Assembly: GCA_022494885.1 (NCBI GenBank)
Contig: JAGVSM010003806.1
Span: 1-64,000 of the forward strand
DNA length: 64,000 nt
Reading direction: 5' to 3'
From: Micrasema longulum
Lineage: Eukaryota; Arthropoda; Insecta; Trichoptera; Brachycentridae
Under the pieces are notes generated by a model. That model made no database searches, was not told where the DNA came from, and was given only the letters and a program-made list of their open reading frames with translations. This document shows positions 56,068 through 64,000 of the stretch, piece by piece (the stretch's first letter is position 1; every line of letters starts with the position of its first letter). The position numbers and the translations under genes were made by a program.

Positions 56068-56703
56068 ACAGTGTTGACTTGTTACTTTAACAATTAGGTG
56101 ATGAATGCTCGTTCGAATGTCGTTTTGAGTAGCTGGGATTTCTGTACTTTTAATTTTTAGTTTAATTGTATTTTGTTGATATTTTTTGTACTACTTAAAT
56201 CGGGTAATATTATTACCAAATATCGTTTTTAAATGCTTATTCATTTTTGAATTAATGGTTTATACCGGTGATCTAGTTCAATTACAAGTTTTTATAAATC
56301 ATTTATCTGCTGCAAGAAGGTTTTATGAGGTCCAGCTGTCGGTCTTGATTTATCTTACAGACATTTTCGACGTATTTTATTACTTCATTTTTTAAAACAC
56401 GGCTCTTTTCCAGCTCGTGCGTGGTCACTTAATAAATGAGCTTTCGACCCACACCAGGTGCAGTAAGAGGCACCTTCGTGAACCAGTGTTCACACCCACT
56501 TGCAGGCTGTATTGGTTTTATCCTAATTAATAGGCACTTCTATTGTGTTATTATTCTTTCTAATGAGAGCTTGTGTTACATAAACTAAATGAGTTTCGCT
56601 GTCAGAAACATAATAATTTGTACCAAATTAAAGAAACTCTCATTAATTTTTACGTTAAATTTTCACCATGTCGAAGTTCCTTTTGTGTATAAAGATCAAT
56701 AAA
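56068..56703 (+). other. Probable 3' UTR of odd, with AATAAA signals
   Basis: AT-rich sequence after the stop codon. Candidate poly(A) signals AATAAA lie at 56431-56436 and 56698-56703. Around 56400-56520 the GC content rises locally. No transposon sequence recognised. Confidence 0.5.
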
Positions 56704-58895
56704 GTAATCCTAAGATCATTACCAAAGATCTGTTAACATCAATTTATATTTGTTTTAAACTGTGGAATTAGATAGAAAATCAATTTTTGATAGAGAATTG
56801 AACGTTTAAAACTAACGCACCTACAACAATCAATATTCCAGGAAACTAATTAGAATACTGTGAATTTTTTAATCAGTAAAATATTATAATATTCGAAATA
56901 TTTTTTTCCCTTTTGTTCTGTGCTAAAATTCAATTTCCATAATATTTTGCAACCAATTTTGTTTTCTATTTTAATTGTTTATAGAAAGACTGATATTAAG
57001 TATTTTAAGCTGTAGATAATTATTGTTCAATTAATCAATTAACGTAATTTTAAATCTCGTCGATCCCCAGTTACCATTACCTCAATTCATCAACAAATCA
57101 GTATTTGTGATAATCTATTTATTTATAAAAGTGCATAGAAAATTTTATCGTACATAGGCTAGGCTAAGTCGTTAACGAAAACAATCTCTATGTAAAATAT
57201 TGGAAAATTGTAGTAATATTTTCAAAATAACTTGAAATACTCTTGTTTCAATATTCCATAGTAATTATTTTATTTAAATCTGTTTTTTCTTTATTTTAAA
57301 AATATTACTATTATTACATAAGTTAGTAGAGCTGTATAGTTATACGTCAAAGAGTACAATTTTCCTCAGTATTAATTATTTATTTATTGTTTACTAAATC
57401 ATTTTAGATTAAGTACATTAAGATGTAAGTTAAGATGTAAATAAAAACTACTGTAAAATATACTATACGCAAAAACCAAAAGAAATATATGAGAAATATA
57501 CAAACAAATTTTATAAAATTATACAATGTTTTTATTGCATAACTTTTTAGACCTGTTCCCTCCCTTAAAGTTGATAAAATTACAACTTGTTGATATAATA
57601 ATATTCGTGTATATTCAATATAAGAATGTCCCATCATTATCACAGAAGAAAAAAATACCCGAGAATACGGAAAATAATGAAAAACAACATAAAAAAAAAA
57701 AATCGAGGAAATGAATGTAACTTAAATAAAATATTTTTTTATGATGAGAATTTTAAGTTTTGTGATGGTGAGATTTAAAAAATACGTGTTCCGTGTAATT
57801 TGAAATCTGTAGCATTTTTTAGAGCATCTATTTTTTACCTAGGTTATACCAGACAAGATTTTTTAAAATCTAATGATGCTCGTAATGTGCAAAAAGGTGG
57901 AAAAATAATTAAAGTCGACTGAAACAATACGTTCTGATATCTGCTATTTTTTTTTCACAAAAAGCTCTACTTTTTAATGATACTGGTATACTTATTTAAG
58001 GTTCCATTAATGATTCAAGATTAGAAGATTTATATCGCATAAGCATAAGTAGGCGATCTTGCTTTAGTGAGCCCTGCCAACAAATATCAATATCTAACAT
58101 AATCAATTATTTATACATACAATTTTCTAAGAAAAAGATTACCTTCTTTACTGGAGAGGAAATTAATAAAAAAGTTGCGTGCATAATCTAATTACTAATA
58201 ACAATAATTAAGCTAATACATTGTGATACGTTTATTTATAAAAATATAACGCTTAGTACCAAGTGGCCGAATATTTACTAGACAAATATGTACAAATGAA
58301 CCTCAGAAATTTGAAATGCTGTAAGGATGAAAAATACAAATTAAGATTATATGCCATTTTACCCAGATTTTTTCCTTTTTCGAACTGTGGAATCAAAAAG
58401 AGAAAAAAAATGTGTGTTAACGCCATTTATTTCTCGGGATACTCTGTTATTTTTAAATGACATTGATAAAAGTGCAAATTAATTTTTTATATTTTTTTTA
58501 ATGAAGTAAGATGCATCAACTCTCAAAATTTTCAGTTGAAAGTCATTTTGATTTTACGGTTTTACTTTACGCCAGTATTTTTTTCAAAATTGAGGCGTAT
58601 ACACACAAAACATAGATAATCATCTTTATAACTTTTGTAGGTTATATTTAAGTTTTGTGTGTTACAATTGAAGGTAAATTCAGATAAAAAAATTGTGGAT
58701 TTCAAGTAAATTTTCTAATATGAAAAAGGTATTTGCTCAAATGCTTCTCATTAGAATGCAGTTTTTTCAAAATAATAAAATACAGATCTACCTATCTATA
58801 ATACTCAATTACTAATTTTATCAATAACTTTATGAGTACCTAGTGGATTTAATATCCTAGGGATCAAATCAAAATCGAAATATTTATGTAACAAT
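56704..58895. other. AT-rich flank without recognised repeats
   Basis: No convincing ORF and no copy of any repeat family found elsewhere in the window. Short ORFs here (for example 58263-58460) are lysine-rich, low-complexity products of AT-rich DNA. Confidence 0.5.
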
Positions 58896-58899
58896 ATCT

Positions 58900-59045
58900 T
58901 GAAGATTTGAGCGATCAATTTACACGCTGTGTAACGATTCTGCCAAGTTCAAGCATCTTACTTGTAGTAAATCAGTCAATTATAGGTCATAAGCCCTCTA
59001 AATGCCTAGACTTCCACCCCCATGTTAGTTTAAATATACCCTTGC
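58900..59045 (-). repeat. Repeat B fragment
   Basis: ttacacgctgtgtaacgatt, ataggtcataagccctctaa and atgcctagacttccacc. First recognised repeat downstream of odd. Confidence 0.55.
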
Positions 59046-61055
59046 ATGGAATATTTCTAAATTTGACTCTTACAAAATTAGTGCAAAGATTACGCAGTAC
59101 GCGTCATCTCGCGGAGACACGAAGAGACAATAATACCAACCGTTTCAACAAGAGATGTCGCCAGTAGCCGCCGTCAACAAATTTAAACAGAGAAAATATT
59201 ATTTATTAAAGCATTTATTCATTTACGCTCCAATAAATTAATCCATAAAATCTTTAGAACAAATTTATATGAGAGAAATATTTCATTTGTATTACATGTA
59301 ACATAAAAATTTATCAAAAATACTTTTTTTTTTAAGATTTGATTTCTTCCGGTACAATTTTAATGTCTTGTATAGTCCAAATTATTGTAAACAAGGACAG
59401 GATTCAACCCACATGGATGTTACATATTAAGATTAAAATATTACAGCAGAGATGGAGAACACTTTAGAGAAGGGAACATGAAAATCTAGGCATTCTAAAT
59501 TAATTTGTACTTTTTTGGGTGTTTTTGTTGGTATGTAATGGTTTTTTTATTCATTTTTTTATTATTCATTTAAAAATTTATTCACACAAATACATATATA
59601 TTTCAAAAAAATAATAACGTATCCCAATCTTTATGAGGCCAAGAGCCCTGTGTTGAGTCGGGATACAACATAATGAAAAGTGGAAGCATGTATATACATG
59701 ATTAAATAATAGCATTTTTTTTTTACATAAAGGTTTGTATATTTCAATAAACATCTGGAAAACACACTTCATAGCTTGTTAAGCTGTAATAATTTTTAAT
59801 AATTAATACTTTTTTTTATAAAACGTTTTGAATAAATAAAATAATTCGGTTTTCAAATCATTATCTCAAAAATGATAATCACGTTTAGAAAAAAATAATT
59901 AAAATTCAATTAACAACATCGCTTGTATATTTATAAATATTTTTTTTGATTGAAGAATTTAGATAATAAAATATGAATAAAAATCAATCATTAAAAAAAA
60001 CCTACCTCAATTTTTTAAATCTACAACAAAAACCAAAAGTTACAAAAAAAGCGTTACACATATCCAGACGGATCAAGATTTATTTATTTATTTATTCACC
60101 ATATATTCATTTAAACATTTATTGAGACCTGGATGAAGTTCTAACTCCATGGAATCAAAAAAACAGTTTTCATGTTTTTTAAATTTATTTGTCATTTTCT
60201 ACAGTATTTATATTTGCATATTTTGGCGGGATTATTGCCACTTCTTCCAATTTTCCAAAAAAAAATAATGAAAACAGTCTACAAACATTTGGACATACTT
60301 TTAGTGGGGTTAAACAAGAGACTAAATTAGATTTTTTTACACACATTAAATGTTTTTAAATGTTAATGTAGTATTTATTTCCTTATATCCTTGAATTAAA
60401 TGAAAAAACGTTTAAACCTCAATTCTATAACAAAATTAGTAGCTAATATCATAATAAATACTTATCTTTGAACAAAAAGTCTAAGGATTAAGAAAAAAGC
60501 GAACAATTATATTTGATTCACAAAGGCGCACCCTTTTACATGTATAAGATTTTTTGGCAGAATATAAATTCCCTGAAAATTTGAACTAAAACCGTCAATT
60601 ACATCCAGACCTTGATTCTTTGATTGATTGAAGTGGTTCCTTTAAATCTTTCGTCCAATTTGGAATAATTATCGAGAGATCTTTCAAAATCTTCCGAGCA
60701 CGCATCGATTATCCAGAACTATGTTTTTTATTGGTGTAATTATCAATTTTTATACGTTTTGTATTTAAACGTAAATGTTTAATAAGTCCGATATGAATTA
60801 GGAATTAAACATCAATCATTCTAGGCTAATTGCCGAACGGATCAAAGGGAGATCGGAGGCTGTACAAAAAACGTTATAATTTTTCATAACAACCATGTTC
60901 TTCAAAAATTAAATCAAACAATATTCAACAAAGAACACAGATTTGTATCAAATGATTATAAAAGATAGGAACTACTTAGGAAGGTAACATATAATTCAAA
61001 TATCATATGGCTCTTTTTTTACATTTACACCCGTGTTGTGGAAATGTTTAGCTCA
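59046..61055. other. AT-rich DNA with two weak repeat B traces
   Basis: 59445-59500 (cagcagagatggagaacact, aatctaggcatt) and 60262-60305 (cagtctacaaacatttggac) are weak B matches. No gene. Confidence 0.4.
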
Positions 61056-61059
61056 TTAA

Positions 61060-61245
61060 CTTCACGGAAATCAACAAATGGAAAAATTGAAGAAATATGG
61101 ATGTTCAAACATAGGCGGAATGGTGAATGTTCTAGAGTGTGAAAGTGGCTACTTAAACCACCTAATAACAAGTAATAATCCGTGTAAATGCCTAGACTTA
61201 TGTATTCCTTTTTTTAAACGTACTCTATCTCTCATACAATACATA
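61060..61245 (-). repeat. Repeat B copy
   Basis: caacaaatggaaaaattgaa, gaatggtgaatgttctagag and gtaaatgcctagacttatgt. A family D SINE follows at 61262. Confidence 0.68.
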
Positions 61246-61261
61246 TATTTTTTTGTATACA

Positions 61262-61432
61262 TGTCGGCCTCCGTGGTGTAGTGGTCAAGACGCTTGACTC
61301 ACACACGAAAGGTTCCGGGTTCGATTCCCGGTGAGAACACAAAAATTAAAATGTATTTTTTCTCAAGCCTGGGTGTTCTGTGATGTAATTCACCACTGTA
61401 ATTGGGCCTCCTGGCCTGTTCAGAAAAATAAA
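61262..61432 (+). mobile_element. tRNA-derived SINE, family D, best copy
   Basis: A box gtggtgtagtggtcaag and B box ggttcgattcc are intact; tail tctcaagcctgggtgttctg then attgggcctcctgg. The head resembles a glutamate or aspartate tRNA, but there is no closing acceptor stem, and homologous bodies exist at 15050 and 43536. Confidence 0.83.
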
Positions 61433-62145
61433 AAGAATATTTATAAAACAGTAATAAGAATGTAATAGGTAATATAATATAAACGTAGGTAGTATATAAT
61501 TATTTATTTTATTTTATTTATTTCTTAAGTTAGCTTATATTAAAACTAATATAAACTATTATGTACATTTACATCATCTATATATATTTAAATTTCCTTA
61601 CAGTAACTTATACATTTATTTAGACACTATAACTTAGACACTTTTCATTCTTCATACATTCAGGCATCTCATCATACATTTTTAAACCCTTATACATCAA
61701 ACAATTTTGCGACTCAGCTCTTTTCAATAATGGTAGTCTTATTTTATCTTTTTGTCTAGTAGCATATTCATGACAATTTTTGTTTAAGACAACTTATGTA
61801 GTAAGATATTTTAAAAAATATAATGTAAATACGTATGTGCGAATATGTTTATATGTGTGTATGTATGTTTATGAATGCATTAGAAGTGCCCCGACTCAAC
61901 ACGGATTTTCTAGCGAGTTGAGGCAAGTTCACAGGCATGGGTCGTTCCTGATTGTGTAGCTACAAATTGCGTCTCTGTCCCTAATAAATGTATGTGCAAT
62001 GTGAAAAATATATATTTTTTTTAATTTAGAAAGTTGAAGTGCATAAATAATCGGTGTAAGAAAAACAAAAAAAATATTTTGTATATGTTTATTTATTTAT
62101 GCTATAATTATAAAGTTAGTTCATAACATCATTCATAACTTTTAA
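61433..62145. other. Unassigned DNA
   Basis: 61880-61985 is mixed composition (gtgccccgactcaacacgga); part of it recurs inverted near 59640-59665 (gtgttgagtcgggatacaac). No ORF. Confidence 0.35.
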
Positions 62146-62149
62146 TTAT

Positions 62150-62520
62150 ACTACATGGTCCTGTGTGAGTGCGAGACTTGGCACCTTACCAAAGCTCAGA
62201 ACACCAAACTTCTGAGTTTTGAGAGTAAAAGCTTGAGGGGACTATTAGGCATAAGGTGGTCCGATTATATAACTAACATCAAAGTCCGAGAACGGACGCA
62301 GCAGCCTCTTATAACGAGCGTCTTGAGGATGCGGCGGTGTACCTGGCATGACACGTGCTACGCATGCCTCAGGAGAACCTAAGCCGAGTTGCATGTTCTT
62401 TAAACCCGCGGGCTCACGCTGTCCTGGAAGGCCGTCGATGACGATCTTTCGATTCGGCGGAACAAAGGGGCGCTGTCCACATGCTCCACTTAGGAGTGGA
62501 TGTGGAAAAGAGAGAGAGAA
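62150..62520 (+). pseudogene. RTE-type LINE C-terminal fragment
   Basis: The plus frame 62155-62382 reads VLCECETWHLTKAQNTKLLS, KSLRGLLGIRWSDYITNIKV and RTQQPLITSVLRMRRCTWHD, then shifts. CETW-LTKAQ, the LLGIRW-DYITN segment and the R-RRW-WLGH-like site (here damaged) belong to a LINE RT C-terminus related to 47230-47475. Overlapping ORFs at 62245-62614 are shadows. Confidence 0.75.
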
Positions 62521-62654
62521 TAACATTACATTTTTTTATCAAAATTTCTCAAGAACATATTTTTTCAAATATTTTTTTTTTTTTTGCAAAAAGGAAATCT
62601 TAGTGTGCTTATGATTTACCCAAATATTAAAATTTTTCGAGGCTTTTTTAACGA

Positions 62655-62750
62655 ATTGTAAATAACTCACAATAGTGAGTGAGGTTCGAACCTCGGACCT
62701 CTGATCCGTGAGTCCGCAACACTAGCCACGGGACCAAAACCCGATATTTC
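62655..62750 (-). mobile_element. tRNA-like SINE head
   Basis: Minus-strand gttttggtcccgtggctagt (A-box region) and ggtccgaggttcgaacctca (B box). The plus side reads ggttcgaacctcggacct. Confidence 0.5.
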
Positions 62751-62764
62751 AATGCTTTCTATTT

Positions 62765-63072
62765 CAACAATGTTTGAGTATGTCCAAATGCTTGCAGACT
62801 GGCTGGATTTCCTCCCTAGGGAGTTATTCATATTTAAATTTATTTTAACAGAGAAGGAAAACATTTTCGAGAAGTGAATATGGAAGTTTAGGCATTTACA
62901 GGGCTTATGACCTGTCATTGGCTGGTTTAAGTGGCCATTTTTTACACTGTGTAACATTCACCATTCTGCCCATGTTTAAACATCCGAATTTCCTCAACTA
63001 TTCCATCTGTTGACTTTTGTGAAGTAAAAGAGCTGAAACCTTTATCACGTGGGTAAGATTCTTTCTATTTGT
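62765..63072 (+). repeat. Repeat B, near-complete single copy
   Basis: From caacaatgtttgagtatgtc through ggctggatttcctccctagg, tttacagggcttatgacctg, acactgtgtaacattcacca and gctgaaacctttatcacgtg. The most consensus-like copy; the 96-residue minus ORF across it is a by-product. Confidence 0.8.
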
Positions 63073-63312
63073 TTTATTTCTTCAGGTACGGGATATTGTG
63101 TTTTTACAGTTTTTTCCCCTTTATTAGGACCTTTTACCTAAACATGATAACATCGGCCAACATGTTACATGTATTTAAAAATTATAATTAAAGCATTAAA
63201 ACAACATAAATAGAAAATAACGAAATGTACATTTGCTAGATTACATAACAAGAATAGTTTGAATTTTCTTCAAATGAGTACTTTGTTCTTTTCTTTGACT
63301 GTTAATTATATA

Positions 63313-63866
63313 CAGGTAAACGTCGTTTTACGCCGGTTGGTGCCAGCGTAGAATTCCTAGGTTCGGCGGACACCAGACGACAGTAGGCGATTTTAAGAGC
63401 AGACACACGTTTACAAGTTGTTTTATTCTATTACCGTGTACGCGAGCAGCCTATTGTGCGTGTGCAATTGTTTCCAAGTTAGTTTTTGTTTTGTTTCTAA
63501 GAAAAATAAAAAGGTATGATTATATTTTGTATTTTATTATTATTAATGTTGAAGAATTATTCATAGATTTGTAGTTTATACTTTGATTCTGCAAGAAAGG
63601 AAGCAACAATAGAAGCAAATGAAATAAAATACTTTTTTTTTTAAGTGTAAGAGTTTAATTTAGTACCGACAAACTGGTGAATTATTATTTATTATAAAAG
63701 ATGTTTTATTTATATCAAGAGTTTATTATTTATTTTGTAAACGAATTTAAGCTGTATTTATAAAATACATTTATAATTTATTTTGAATATCTATTATATT
63801 TACGTCGATTTTTTTTACGCCGGTGTCTCTCGGAATGGAACCCCGGCGTAAAACGACGTTTACCTG
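63313..63866. mobile_element. 554 bp non-autonomous TIR transposon (pogo/Tigger-like ends)
   Basis: Perfect 24 bp terminal inverted repeats at 63313-63336 and 63843-63866 (start caggtaaacgtcgttttacg). TA dinucleotides flank both ends (63311-63312 and 63867-63868), as expected for a TA target duplication. The CAGGTAAACGTCG start resembles Tigger/pogo termini. No transposase frame inside. Perfect repeats point to recent insertion. Confidence 0.88.
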
Positions 63867-64000
63867 TACATTTTTACTCCCATTTTAATCCAGAATATTT
63901 AAAAGTAAAAGATTACGTACCTTAATTTTCTCTATTCTGAAACTTCTGGAATCTTCAGTAAACTGCAGATTATAACATATTCTGAAGTGATTTAATGCTT

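Noticed and set aside
61262..61345. tRNA-like sequence resembling tRNA-Glu or tRNA-Asp
   Set aside because: No closing acceptor stem after the T arm, and the downstream body is shared with 15050 and 43536. Treated as a family D SINE.

Overview
The window reads as nuclear DNA of an arthropod, most likely an insect and plausibly a lepidopteran. It is very AT-rich, contains one recognisable multi-exon cellular gene with GT-AG introns, and is otherwise filled with decayed transposable elements. The order-level guess rests on the repeat types (for example the dispersed repeat beginning ctagcttttacccgcggctt) and on the gene, and it is an inference. Nothing bacterial, organellar or viral was recognised: no CRISPR array, rRNA gene or convincing intact tRNA gene.

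The one confident gene is odd (odd-skipped), on the plus strand at 54299-56067. It has three coding exons and a predicted product of 388 residues, with four C2H2 zinc fingers nearly contiguous with each other and a C-terminal eh1-like Groucho-recruitment motif (FSIEDIMKR). A GC-rich island with TCAGT and TATAAA motifs (about 53915-54120) precedes it, and AATAAA signals follow it. From about 54.1 to 58.9 kb I recognise no transposon copies, unlike every other part of the window.

The remaining ~60 kb is a mosaic of repeats. (1) RTE-like LINE 3' ends with GRPRKTWHDQ-type C-termini and variable microsatellite tails: 0.5, 2.2, 5.3, 9.7-10.4, 13.5, 19.4, 23.4, 24.7, 34.1, 35.6, 46.3-47.2, 51.0, 51.9 and 62.2 kb. 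(2) CR1/L2-like LINE family A: 1-90, 0.6, 5.1, 9.04-9.58 and 47.48-47.98 kb, plus short 3' ends. (3) Other non-LTR fragments: 1.4-2.0, 14.8, 27.5-28.6, 31.4-32.4, 34.45-35.1 and 41.9 kb. (4) A Penelope-like GIY-YIG endonuclease remnant at 49.6-50.0 kb. (5) Three tRNA-headed SINE families. (6) Foldback repeat B, with about twenty copies, several of them inverted pairs. (7) Several TIR/MITE-type DNA elements: 11.9-12.7, 26.7-27.0, 41.0-41.2 and 63.3-63.9 kb, and the TGACGTCA-bearing family J at 29-45 kb. Family letters are my own labels.

The genes do not form a pathway. odd is a single developmental regulator in a large intergenic domain whose flanks have absorbed successive, nested transposon insertions.
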